Source: Macrocystis pyrifera (taxonomy: Eukaryota > Sar > Phaeophyceae > Laminariales > Laminariaceae). Taken from it: 64,000 nt of DNA. The notes below the pieces were generated by a model, which made no database searches, was not told the origin of the DNA, and saw nothing but the letters and a program-made list of their open reading frames with translations. The stretch's first letter is position 1. Each line of letters starts with the position of its first letter. Below, piece after piece: positions 33,901 to 45,439 of the stretch. The stretch is taken from positions 9,880,776-9,944,775 of the forward strand of contig JASSKH010000021.1 of the NCBI GenBank assembly GCA_031763025.1, given 5' to 3'. A program made the position numbers and the translations under genes.

Positions 33901-34074
33901 GGTTCCACCGCCACATATTCTCCGTAATGTCCTCGACTGGTCACATCACTCCGGTACTATGGGGTGTACCATGAGAACACCCTCTAAACGTTTTCTTCGT
34001 AATGCTGTCATTGGTTAAAAAAAACAAAATAGAACGCTGATGTCTGCTCCAGGTAAGACCCTGAGCTCATTTCT

Positions 34075-34605
34075 GCCGATAGCGTTTTTACGAGGACTTC
34101 TGCTTTTTCTGCTCCAGCTCCGAAAGTTCGAAAATGTGGCTCCAGGCGTTTGAAGTTTCGGATTGATATACTATAGCCAAGTACGTTTTTTCTGGTGCAG
34201 AACGCGAAGGAGAAACTTACTAAAACGTACTCGTAGCTTATGGGTTCTCCTCTTGCTTGGTCTACACCGCAGAAACAGAAAGTTGACTACAGTATAAGAA
34301 ACCGATCGTTCAAGTGCCTGGAACCACCTTCTCAAACTTCGGCGACAAGGTTCGCCCCGAAGGACGACACGCAAAGTACGGTCGCTTTAGCAAACTCACA
34401 GGAGTAAAACAAGGAGCCCATATCTGTCCTGCGAAATGTTTGCTCGATGCAAACGGTTGGAGCTAGAGCTGAAGAACGAATCATCTACGTAAAAAAATGG
34501 CGGCAGACGTGATTCCAGTGTTTTGGCTACCGGGACCTTATTTTTGTTTTTGGTGGGCAGCGCAACAGAGGTGTTTCGTCCACCGCGGTTCTCCTTCTGC
34601 TCCTC
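34075..34605. mobile_element. Foldback family F, two arms, at the 3' end of LINE copy C
   Basis: The left arm (34075-34160) includes ACGAGGACTTCTGCTTTTTC and TGGCTCCAGGCG. The right arm (about 34315-34605) is inverted and includes CTGGAACCACCTTCTC, GCCCCGAAGGACGACA and the outer end GGCAGCGCAACAGAGGTG. The loop carries GCAGAACGCGAAGGAGAAAC, shared in reverse with 4050-4110. Its outer end abuts the LINE at the same VDE codons as in copy A. Confidence 0.7.
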
Positions 34606-37600
34606 TCTTTGCCCCCCCTCCCCGCATTCTCTTGGGTGGGTTCCCTTCCACTCCTCCTGTTGCCCCCCCTCCCCCGACTCCCTTGGGCACCACATATGTC
34701 GGATTCCCGGCACTCTCTACTCAGCTGTGCCTCATCCTCGTGCCACCTCACCATGAACCGTTCGACCGCTTTAAGGACCCCCCGGTACCACTTTCCAGCA
34801 TGTTGTTGGACTGCAGTGGACCACAGCGCGGTCTCAACTCCAAACACCAAGGGAGAGTATTCCGTTCGCCCTTCGGCGGCCCGGAACTCCCTACCTAGGG
34901 TCTTCGACCATGCATCTAGGGCAAGTCTCAAACTGTCCGCCAGGTCTCGGGTTCTCCACACCAGCCATCGTCCCGAATATTACCCGACTGGGTGATCGCT
35001 CTTTCCTTTGCCGTGCCACGGCTCCCGCTAAAAAGAGCCACAGTTTACGGATGGTCGTTTCGATGTTCTTGCAACGTGTCATATTGAGGGCCTTAGCGTA
35101 GGAGAGGGCGGTATGATCAGCGTAGAGCTGGCGCTGGAAGCCACTGACTTGCAAGACGACATGGTAGTGCGCCGTTCGAAGCTTGACAAGGTGTTCCGCT
35201 CTGAGGGTCCACGTATGACAACCGTACAGCAGCGTCTCATTCACCTCGGCCTTCATCATTCGGACTTTCAGGGGGGCGTTCGTCCTATCATACAACTCCG
35301 GGCTGAACCGTTTGAGGCATGTCCGCCTGAGACGGATCCGTCGGTCGAGTTCGAGCGAGAAGTCATTGTTTTCGGGGATAACGCCGCCTAAGGTATATTA
35401 ACTGGGCCGTCTGCCTGTTATACCTCTGGCCTGCTGCTTCGATGTAAGGTGGTGGCTCGAGGGTTGTCTGGTCTGGTGTTCGTAGAAGCATTGTCTATGT
35501 CTTTTCCGACACCGTGAGGCCTGCTGCTTCGAAGACAGTCACTATGACTGCCATCATTTTCGCGAGCCTTTCAGCCGACTTCATGACAATTCCTTCGTCA
35601 TCGGCATACAAACTGCCCATATAACCCGCTGCACGCATGTCAACGGCTCTTGCGTATCTGGTCCGACTACTCCATCGTCTTCACTTGAAACTAATCCCTG
35701 ACGATAGCTTTGCCTTTGTTAAAGCGTAGCAGGACGGCGTGTAACGCACCAGCGAAGAACACGCTGAACAGGAGTAACGGCGATAGCACGCAGCGTTGTC
35801 GCAGCCCCTGCGTGTATTGACACCATCCCGAGTGCTCGCTGTCATCCGTACGCACGCAAGCCCGCATGCCGTCGTGGAAATTTCGGATGACTGAAAGCAG
35901 CGTGATTGATGCGCCGAAGCGTGTGAATACCTTCTACCGCAGCTCTCGGTCGACAGAGTCGAAGGCTTTCTGCAGATCGATGAAGCACACGTGCAGGAGA
36001 ATTTTCCTCTGTCGTCCGATCTCTTGCAACCGGCGCACGACGAACAACATGTCAATCGTTGATCGTGCGGGTCGGGAGTCGCACTGTTCCGCCGGAAGTA
36101 TTCCCCCAGTCTGGCAGTAGTTGTTCAGGCGGCACGAGACGATTATCAACAACACTTTGCCTGCGTGGGCAACAAGCGAGATTCCTCTGTAGTTGTTGCA
36201 ATCAGCTCGACCCTTCTGTTTGTGAAGGACCATGATGATCTCATATTTCCATGCTGGGGGATTTCTCCTGTTTCCCGAACATCGACAAGGATGTTATGAA
36301 AGCACTTGGCAAATGCCGGGTGGTCGATTTTAGGAGTCCGGCCGGGAGGCTATCTGGCCCAACAGCTTTCCCATTAGGCATGCCCTTGAGTGCTTCTGTT
36401 TTCTCGTTTTATAGATGGTTGCTCTTCTACCGACAGTTGAATCGGTCGTGGTGGCAACAGGTCGATGATCGTGGGATCGATGTTCGGCGATTTCGTGTTC
36501 AAGAGTGTGTGGTAGAACCCCGCCCATCGTTTACGAATTAGCACCTTATCTTGCAACTATGTGCGATCCTTGCCCCTGCTAACCTGCTCGCACCTCGCAT
36601 TGGTGTCTTCCAATCCCATCATACTTTTCAGGTGCTTTTAAAACCCCTTCTGGTCATTGTTCGCTGGAAGTCGTTCGGTTTCGGTGAGGTACTCATCGAA
36701 GTTCGCACACGCAGATATCAGTACCTCCCACGCGCTTTTATCCCGGAGGTGGGCACGCAATATTTGTCGTGCATCCTCCCTTGCTCTCCACGCAAATATG
36801 AATGTGGCCAAGGTTTCGGCAGACTCACACAATTTATTTCTGCGGTGGCGACGTGGCCGGGGTGGTACCTATTTTCCGACCACATCAATAATAGACGTGG
36901 GAAACACTCAAATATTCCAGACGTATTACGAGGCTGGATAAGAAGGTTGAGAGTGGAAACGACCCTCGCGACTAATAGTTGACGACATCTTTCATACGAC
37001 TTAAAACGCTGTCTGTTGAACGCTCGGAGTTTTCGATGGTTTCGTGTTTGTCTATTGGGTGTAAAGTGATCACTGAGTCGAACTTTTATGTAAAAGATCT
37101 GGAGTGGTCTTGGTCGGCTTTAGTCGGGGGTGGAAGCTACGGAACGACTTCAACGTCACGCACTCTAGGTCGGTGGGCTTGAAGGGTTAGTTAGGACGTA
37201 GCTGATTCGCTTACGGTTATTTAGACTGGTGCCGTTGTGTTTATGCAATATTCCACCCTTGCGCGTGCTGAAAAACGCATTGTTGAGAGCTAACTTGCAA
37301 ATAGGTGGTAACAACAGAAATCATTCGCCATTTTCGTTGCGAACATCACAAACATATGCTCCCAGCACTTTATTTTCATCATCACCGCACCCTTCTGTTC
37401 TCTGCCCAGCTCGCTGGTTGGCGTCGATCAGCACAAACATACACTCTTTCGTCGGAATCTTTTCCACCAACTCCTCCTCCAGCTTCTTTAAGAAAGCTCG
37501 TTTCAGTTCGGCGTCCTTGGCACAATCAATTGGGGCATACGCGACGACGAAATTACATGCCTCGCATTCACCAGCCAGCTCAAAGCGCTTAAATATGAGC

Positions 37601-37785
37601 CGTTCGTCAAGGAAATAGTGAGTACATAGACGTAAAGAAACAACAACTGCTTGATAGCTAGACCTACTCCGTATAGTCCTTACCTGGTAGCTGTTGGTTC
37701 CTGACCTGACTAGAAAACGAATACCTTGCCTCACGGAACGTCGTACGGCAGGATATCCAAGTTTCCTGGAGGCCAATGAAGCCAC
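34606..37785 (-). pseudogene. LINE copy C: endonuclease, RT and C-terminal domain
   Basis: The longest LINE copy, read right to left. 37562-37321 is an AP-type endonuclease fragment (NFVVAYAPIDCAKDAELKRA, then VLIDANQRAG). 36830-36370 is a linker (RKRWAGFYHTLLNT). 36233-35934 is RT ([32 protein letters not shown]). The active site YADD is intact at 35608-35597. 35295-34891 is RT thumb and linker (LKVRMMKAEVNETLLYGC). 34961-34606 is the C-terminal domain. Several frameshifts and stops separate the pieces, so it is dead. The region 37786-38230 may hold the decayed N-terminus. The AP endonuclease means target-primed integration; the clade was not determined. Confidence 0.85.
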
Positions 37786-38800
37786 AGCCGAGATGCTGAC
37801 CCTTCATGTCCATACCTGTTCTTCCTTTTTACAGCCAGGGTGCGCACATTGTAGGTCGCTACCGACACAAGTGCCTCCTTCTGTCTCTCACGTGCCTGAC
37901 GTGCTGCTTTCTTTGCAAACCGACGTGAGGCTCATTCCCGCTTCCTTTTTTGCTTGTTTTGCCTATTTTCCCCCTCTAGGACGAATGTGGCTCTCCGTTT
38001 CGTAGCCCGCTACGCACGTTGGGTGTGCGGCCGTCCCAGCCAACGCCAAAACGTCCGTTCTTCATGTCGTGCATGCATACCCACGCCGTGGCCAGCGTCT
38101 TCACTCCCCCAGCCGCCGACGTAGCGCTCTCTGCTGTGGTGATGTATCCGTCCCGCCTGAGGGATGAACTCCTTGGCGTCGGTGTTAAGAAGAATAAACA
38201 TCACCACCACCACCCGCGGTCCTTAGAGTGAGCAGGTCTCCAGCCGGACCTCGCAAGGTTTCCCCTCTGTCCAGCCCGAGGCTCGATGTTCGAGTACAGG
38301 TAGAAGGAGCATGCATTCTACAAAAACACTACCTGGTACACTATACTGCGACAACTACGTACTATAATACTACGAAGTGCTGCACCTAGAGCACAACCAA
38401 TCGCTACTACACTACAGAAAACCCCACGGTAAACAGAAAGGTCAAATAACCATGCCGTATCGACAGAATTCAAATATTATAACGCTAACTCCTCCCTCGA
38501 ACGTTCTCCCAACTCAAACGAACCCCCGGCATACTTACACAAAACACCGTTCAGAGAAGACAAGACGAAACTCGATATACGAATCTGGGCCATACGAAAA
38601 ACAGAAGTGCATGCCAGTTCTGTTTTCCGGTTTCGGCTTCCATAAGATTCAGCCGTTTCTTATGCTGTTCGATTTTTGATGTTCAGCTTTTGACCCGATC
38701 GCTTTTTCAGATGTGAACTTGGCAAATCAAAATAGTCTTACTATGCGGAAAAATCAGATATATAGTGCTTCCAGAGATTCCAGCAAACGCCGAGACCAAT
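37786..38800. other. Little content: possible LINE 5' end, then unassigned
   Basis: The minus frame 38213-38010 might be an upstream piece of LINE copy C, but no domain is visible. 38290-38800 has GTAC-rich patches and no gene. Confidence 0.3.
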
Positions 38801-39439
38801 TGTTGTTGTTGTGGTCTGGTGCCGCGAAAAGACGCGCTGGGTGCGCTACACTGCGCGTAAGACGCAAGCGTCCGAGCCTAGGCTGACTGTTTCTGATATG
38901 GCGGCGAAGATACATGGTGGGTGCGCAAGAGTCGACCTGTTATTATTTTCGTTTCACGATATGACTGGCTGCCGCTGCTGCTGTTGCTGCTGCTGTACAG
39001 CAGGGTGGTCTACGAGTACGTATCCACGGAGAGATGCCCGCAGAGTGCGCTTCTCGAGGTCTCTAGGCCCGAGCCCGCGCCAGCGGACTGTAGTCTGGCC
39101 ACGACGAGACTCGACACCCGCCGACCGCGCGTCGGGCGCGAAGCAACGTCGCCATACACTTGTGTCACCATCCAACTCGTCGATCAAACTGCTGCTGTTT
39201 GCTATCGTGGATAACATCTTGAATTTAAAGAGCATTCCATTTTTCGATTTGAAAATCCGATGACCCGCCAAAATCCGACGAGTTGGGTGACTTGGGTCTT
39301 CGGATTCTCAAATCGAAACATTTCCGGTCGGAGTTTTCATACTTGGGCGGCATGGGCACGGTCATTCATTTTGAGATCGAAAAATACAAATCTGAAGCTC
39401 GAAATCGAACCGCCTAGGAAACAGTCTAAGAAATATTAA

Positions 39440-40050
39440 CTCGTCGGCAGCAGCAGCAGAAGTGGCGGCGGCATATCCTTGCAACAGAAGTGGCGGCAGC
39501 ATATTCTTGCAGCAAAGGTGGCGGCAGCAGCAACAGCAGCAGTTGGGCACACAAGACCAGGGTCAGGGTCGCTATACGCTCGGTTTGTCTGGCTAGCTCA
39601 ACCCTTCAACCCTTTGTCGTACACATACTCGATTTCGTTGTGTGTTTCCTGGTCCCCACATCAAAATTCGGCATAATACTCTGAAGACGAAAAATCTGCA
39701 TCTGACATGTTTTTTTCCCAACACTTAGTCCTTCTCGTAGCAGATGCCACCACTACTACTGATGTACGACTACAGCAGAGCTTCTCCAGCTGCAAAATAG
39801 CAGCTGCAGTAGCAGAAGGACACACGAGACCAGGGTCAGCGTCGCCATACGCTCGGGTTGCGTCGGTTTAACCACTGAACCCTTTGTACACGTATTCGAT
39901 GTTTTTGGTGTTTCCTGGTTCCGCACTTACTTATGATTTGAAGACGAAAAATCTACATCCTGACATTCATGTGCCCAACAGAGCTTCTCGTAGCAGGTGC
40001 AACCACTACTACCGCTGTACATCATCTACAGCAGACCTTCTTTTGCTTCT
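39440..40050. repeat. Tandem duplication with period about 270 bp and CAG-rich units
   Basis: GAGACCAGGGTCAGCGTCGC-like sequence begins near 39552 and 39824, followed in both by ATACGCTCGG, AACCCTTTGT and GAAGACGAAAAATCT. The CTTCTCGTAGCAGATGC-type start recurs near 39733 and 39986, so a third unit is partly present. CAGCAG/GGCGGC triplets lead the first unit. Confidence 0.75.
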
Positions 40051-40619
40051 CCGTCCCGTCATCAGTAGGAGTGTGGGCCTGACAATACCACCTGCAGCAT
40101 GTCTTGGGGGCATATGGCCCGAACGTTGCTGCGGACAGAAAGGCACACTCTGCCTACGAGTACTCGTTCGTAGAGTTGGGCTTCGTTAGGTAGAACTAAA
40201 AAAAAAAAACGTTTGGATATTTTACGACTGCTGGTTCTGTGTTTTTCAAACAATGGCCTAGCCATCTGCCTACACACGTTGCCGCACCTAGCTCGGTCAA
40301 CTGTGAACGAGATACCATCGCAGCAGCACGAGGAGGTTTCGGTTGTGTGTATGCGTGCACAGAGCCCGCCAGGACTGGAAATGGTACCGTGTGCGTTGAA
40401 CTCGCTCGACAACCGTGGCGAAAAAATATTGAATCATGATGAAAATAGAGAAACTGAAAACAAGACACCCTACCCTCGTATACGACTCGCTATGAAGAGC
40501 CATTTTCTCCTTGCAAAACCAAAACCGAAAAAGATCGCGCTTCGCGATCGCGCGCCTCATTGTAATACAATACTCTCATGATAGAGCATCAGCTTCGCGG
40601 CAACTACAGCATCACTATA

Positions 40620-40629
40620 CCTACTGCTG

Positions 40630-40666
<37 letters not shown>

Positions 40667-40840
40667 GACTACTACTACTACATCTTCTGCTACAACTACA
40701 TGCTACTGGTACTACTGCTGCTACTATAATAATCCTACTGCTATTACCATATTACTACTCCTACTCCTACACTACTGCTACTCCTACTACTATGCTACTA
40801 CTGTACTACTACCACTACTATACTACTACTTTAATACCGT
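40620..40840. repeat. (TAC)n / (ACT)n microsatellite region
   Basis: A near-pure run of about 16 TAC units (40632-40682) followed by a decayed tail of TAC/CTA triplets to about 40840. Open frames of Tyr or Thr here are repeat artefacts. Confidence 0.95.
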
Positions 40841-40849
40841 ACCAGATGC

Positions 40850-41930
40850 ACACCGAGACTGGGGGGGTGGAGGGAGACGGACAGCACAATGAGCCTGGCT
40901 CTGTGGCTCTTGCCGCGGATGCGATTAAGTGCTGCTGAGAGCGTGCGACAGCACAACTCGCTAGGTATGATACCTACATACGGTATGACCCCGACAACAC
41001 GCAACACCTATTCTGGGCAAGCCTGAGAATCTTACTGGGGCGCCACCTTCGAACAACCTTGGGCATAGGCTATTGTATACGATTTTGTGTGGAGGTCATC
41101 AATTGAACCGTTTTTCTTAACCATATTTTCGTAGCGTTATCCAAACAGGTGAGCATTATGTTCTTATTGGACTTTCTTACAGGCGGGCCTATACTGTATA
41201 CAGTAGATATCTGGTGCCAATTTCCCTCAGGTAGACGGACAGAGGGAGGCGGTTTCGTGGTCACGTACGTGTTCGGTGTGAGGCGTGTGGTCGAGTACGT
41301 GCTCGGTGTAAGGCGTGTGGTGTACGTCATAGGGCTAGGTGAAACGTATATTTCTCTCGACACTCTAAAGGCGTGTTCTGGTGCTGCTGTACCTGCTGCT
41401 GCATCTGCTGAGGTTGAAAAAAAAACAGAACAGGAAAAGGGCGTGGGATTTCAAAATTTTGAACGCAGATAATTGAGATTGTTGAGATTTGAGATTTTGA
41501 ACGCAGAGAAAGTCATCAGAGAAAATTCTTCCTTTTAGGAAGTGCACACAGCTTGTCGTGTCTGCAGTCGGGTAGCGTGGGCTGTACGCGGTGCCGCACC
41601 CAGACAGGGGACAGTACGGCGAGACGGGAGGCAGCATGGGCGGCCTGGCTCGGTGGCTCTTGCCCGTTGCGATTACCTGCTGCTGAGAGCGTGCGACTGG
41701 ACATCTAGCGAGGTATGACACCAGCACCTACTAAATGATACCAGGAGCCATTGTCTACCAAGTATAGGACGACGAAGGGAGGCAGGTTTGTGTCAACGAA
41801 CGTGCTCGGTGTTAGGCGTACACCACTCGTCAATGGTGCAACAAGTACGACGGCCGACAGATGTGTACTGTTGCTGCTGCTGTATGTCTGCTGCTACTAC
41901 TGCGACTTCTTCTGCTGAGGTTGCAAACAT
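40850..41930. repeat. Imperfect direct duplication
   Basis: Block 1 (about 40865-40975) with GGCTCTTGCC, GATGCGATTA and GCTGCTGAGAGCGTGCGAC matches block 2 (about 41615-41725). A following block with ACGTACGTGCTCGGTG-like and AGGCGTGTGGT sequence near 41225-41330 matches 41765-41830. Each is trailed by a CTGCTGCATCTGCTGAGGTT run (41395 and 41890 regions). Together they form a long diverged tandem duplication. Confidence 0.6.
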
Positions 41931-42900
41931 GTGTACAGCAGAGCGGGTTCAATAAAGTGTTCGAGGGTGGCGGGCTATTTATTCACCAGGTAGGAAAAAA
42001 AAAGGTTTTCTATATGTCACTGAACAGGCTCGGCGAGGCGGAAAGTCAGCTTTGCGACGTTCAATGCTCCGAACACGGACACGGTGCTTGGCCGGGAGCC
42101 AGGTATGCGTCGTAATGTACGCACGCCCCCCTTGCTTGCCCCGCAGCCGAAAGAGCGAGAATGAACCCTCGGACGCTGGACAGCAGCATGCAAAAAGAAA
42201 ATGCGTTTTATTCATGTACATGTATTGCGTGTATCGAAAGTTAGTGCGAGTGAGCTTTTGCACACCTCTAGGAAGAAGTAGATGCGAAGTGGTCACATAG
42301 TGGTCTCATACAAATTCTATTACACGCAGTCTCGGACAAGGGCTTATGTCAATAGTTGCTTGCACAGCAGCACGTCCACATGCATCCAGTGCCACACGGT
42401 CTCTTCGGCTCACCGCATATACCGTATATATCAGTAGTTTATCGCTACTCATACAACAAGATCTACGAACAACAATTGTTTGGGGCTCTGCCGATTCATT
42501 TCCGATATTCGAAATACCCACTACTACAGCAATCGAACACATCAAGCTACACGCAGTGCTTTGGTTGTCAGAGTCTTTCAAGTTGCTCATTTATTTGAGT
42601 ATCCGAACTGCCTTCACTTTTGCAAACAGAGTACAGTGGCACTGCACTGTATTGCATTGTGCGAACGGCTGTAGTAGTGGTAGCTACAGAGCTAATCGCC
42701 TCGCACATACGTACACGTTTCTCATCTACCAATAGGTCCCGAAACTAAATTATGTTCCACCGATTCCTCTAATGTTTTGACGAATTTCATAGCGAACGAA
42801 CCACAACAAGGTCGCCGTGGTGGTGGTAGGATTTTGAGCTTCAGCGGTATCAGGCCATACAGCAGATGGCAAGCATAGAGCACGATGCGTCGTGCCGTCC
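41931..42900. other. No gene seen
   Basis: Short open frames only. None carries a recognisable motif. A poly-A stretch lies at 41996-42004. Confidence 0.35.
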
Positions 42901-42959
42901 ATACGCACGGGGCTTCAAGTCCATTTCGGGCGGATGGACGTAGCGGCAACAAGCCCGTC

Positions 42960-43190
42960 GATCCGTCCACGCGCTGGGACGCGGTGGAATGCCCCCACAC
43001 AAACACCAAAGGCTTCAGGGGGTGAGTGTGTTACCCTTCGTGCGCCAACTGAGTCCGGTTCGGCACAAACGGTTGTGGTGCCAGAGAATGACGGCACGGA
43101 GAATTTTTCCTGAACGGCGGGAAGAGAGCGCTGGCCAACGACGACCCCGATGGAATCGCGACGATGTATGTTGAGTGAGAGTTGTATACA
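42960..43190. repeat. Repeated module R, copy 1
   Basis: About 200 bp with ACAAACACCAAAGGCTTCAG, GGTTGTGGTGCCAGAG and AACGACGACCCCGATGG. It ends at GCGACGATGTATGTTGAG. Copies 2 and 3 follow at 44092 and 44970. Several frames are open in all copies, so the coding strand is unresolved; the + frame reading ASGGECV and TVVVP is the best conserved. The GTATGT at the end of copies 1 and 3 looks like a splice donor, which would make the module a repeated exon. Confidence 0.6.
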
Positions 43191-44091
43191 GTAGTGGAAG
43201 TTGAATATCCTGGGTTTTCCTGTGTCCCTCCTTCCTGTAGTATGCAAGCACTGGCTTACCTTCTACACCAATGCGTCTTTGAAAATGCGGGCATTAAGCA
43301 AAGAACATCGTCTATGGCACCACCGGACTTGGAATGAATGCTGTGAAGTATTTTCATGACACTGACTACATCATATTTCACTATCATTTCGTCCCCATGT
43401 GTTGCCTCGATAACCTTAACCTTCCCTTCTACGCTTCGCATCTTTCAAGGTGTACGATGTTGGTAGACAAATTTCGGTACCCACCGGCTTCCCGCCGTCT
43501 CTCAACAATGGCGGAGGCCAGCGCCACGCGCATTGGGAAGAAACTCAAAGTATGGAAGGGCACCCCTGCCGTCCCCGAGGGCGAGCTTGTGGGCAACTAA
43601 ACCCATTTGTCGAGAGCACTCGCTGATATGATGGGCCGAGCCTGAGTCGGTTCATAGACTGGTACGTACGATGTAGAAGCTCAACAGGGTAAATGTATTA
43701 TCCACGTATAACACAAGGAAATGAAGTACGAGAAGAAAGGAAGAAGAAAGACAAGGGTCGGACACAACATGTCACAATCCTTGGAATGGTCCAGACAGGA
43801 ACACGTAATTCCTGTGTGGGACTCACAAATGCCGTTGCACATGATTCATCACTCCCATTGCCCTGCACCGAGTACGTGAGCACTCCGAACAAGACATATA
43901 TTATGTTTTCATACACCCAGCGGCGCTACCATCACCGTCAGGGTTGATACGATCTAGACACCCCAACGGCTTGCTTCTTGTTTGAAGCTCAGCGACAATG
44001 TCTGCAGTCTGCACCGAACGTATCACGGTCGCCCTAAATGATTTTTTGTGACTCATCTCGCTTCCTTCCGTTGCCCTGAACAGCTGTGACG

Positions 44092-44280
44092 TGGCTGACT
44101 GCCCCCACACCAACAGCAATGGCTTCAGGGGACGAGTGTGTGCCATTTGGCGCATCGACAGAGTCCCGTCCATCACGAACAGTTGTGGGGTACAGAGAGG
44201 GCGGCAAGGAGACCTCTGCTGCATTTGCTACATCGATCTGGACAGAGCGCAGCCCAACGACGACCTCAGTATGCCAGGGT
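44092..44280. repeat. Repeated module R, copy 2
   Basis: Matches copy 1 and copy 3 from CCCCCACACCAACAGCAATG through GGCTTCAGGGGACGAGTG and CAACGACGACCTCA. It is preceded by CTTCCGTTGCCCTGAACAG, a plausible splice acceptor. It is more diverged in its second half and runs into a CCATGG-rich element. Confidence 0.6.
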
Positions 44281-44309
44281 TCTACACTACCTGACTTTTT
44301 CGTTGCATG

Positions 44310-44670
44310 CCGTAGCATTGCCATGGTATCACCCATGGCTTACCATGGCATTCCAACGGCATCTTATTTCGTGTCATAGGATTCTATGGCACGCCGTGGC
44401 ATGCCATGGATGGTGCCATGGCAACACCCATGGAAATGGCCACAGCATCCCCACGGTACTCCATGGCAAACCACAGAAGTCATGGCAGCCCCCACGGCAC
44501 CCAACCCCGGCACTTAGGGTCAGGGTGATGGCTATGGTTTCATGGTATGCCGTGGAGGTCAGTAAGAGGTTCGGTGGTATACCGTAGACGTTCCGGTGGA
44601 CGGTTTTGCCACAGGTGGTGGCACGGCATGTCGCGACAAAGGAGAACAGACATCCCTCCGATCATGGTGC
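44310..44670. mobile_element. CCATGG-rich element N, copy 1
   Basis: About 350 bp crowded with CCATGG and TGCCATGG palindromes, with ends reading GCCATGGTATCACCCATGG and GGCATGTCGCGACAAA. Copy 2 lies at 45667-45960. Inverted repetition of CATGCCATGG within each copy allows extensive hairpins. No coding capacity, so probably a non-autonomous foldback element. Confidence 0.6.
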
Positions 44671-44969
44671 GATCATGTAAGGAAGTTGTGCACAGCAGTG
44701 GCATACAATGTATCCAGGTCATGCCATACCCTGTGCTACTGCTGTAGTACGCAGGCTCTGGCTCGTCTGTCTTGCTGTTGTGCCATTCGGAGACTCGGGC
44801 AATAAGCTACCTATATTCCGCGCCAGCGACCGGACGTTCGATTCTGCGATGCCTTTCCATCGCACTGCGACTCTCCCATAGCTCCTTCCTTCTGATGTGT
44901 TGCCTACCTACCCGTCCACTTATGAAAATGTGTGGTACCTTGATACCCGTCTCAGATGAGCCCGTCGAC

Positions 44970-45190
44970 CTGGCCACTAGTTGCAACGCGGTGGAGTGCT
45001 CCCATACCAACAGCAACGGCTTCAGGGGGCGAGTGTGTGATCCTTCTTTCGCCGATGGAGTTCCGTGTGTCACGAACGGTTGTGGTGCCAGGGAAGGGCA
45101 GCACGGAGAGAACCGCCGTGTTCGCTACATCGCGTGGACAGGCCAACGACGACCCCGATGATCTCGCGACCATGTATGTCGAGTAAATGT
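44970..45190. repeat. Repeated module R, copy 3
   Basis: The best preserved copy. It is preceded by TACCCGTCTCAG, a plausible acceptor, contains AACAGCAACGGCTTCAGGG and AACGACGACCCCGATGATC, and ends GCGACCATGTATGTCGAG. Sequence after copy 3 (45235-45290, GCCAGCTCTGGCTAGTCTG) resembles sequence before it (44751-44815), so the repeated unit is larger than the module. Confidence 0.6.
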
Positions 45191-45439
45191 CGCTTGTCAG
45201 TCTGATAATCACGTTCCCGTGCTCCTATAAAGTTCGCCAGCTCTGGCTAGTCTGTTCTATAACTGTGCCATTCGGTACTTACTAGGGACTTTCGGCTCAC
45301 ATATTCCACGGGAAAGGTTGCATTTTCATATGCTATATAGCGTATTTGCCTCATGTCACTCGACCGTGACTACCAGGCAGCAATATTGCCCTGTGTATCC
45401 TGGCTACACTACCCCATTCCGCTGCTTTTCTCTCAAGGT

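Noticed and set aside
40511..40892. Tyr- and Thr-rich ORFs
   Set aside because: Translations of the TAC microsatellite.
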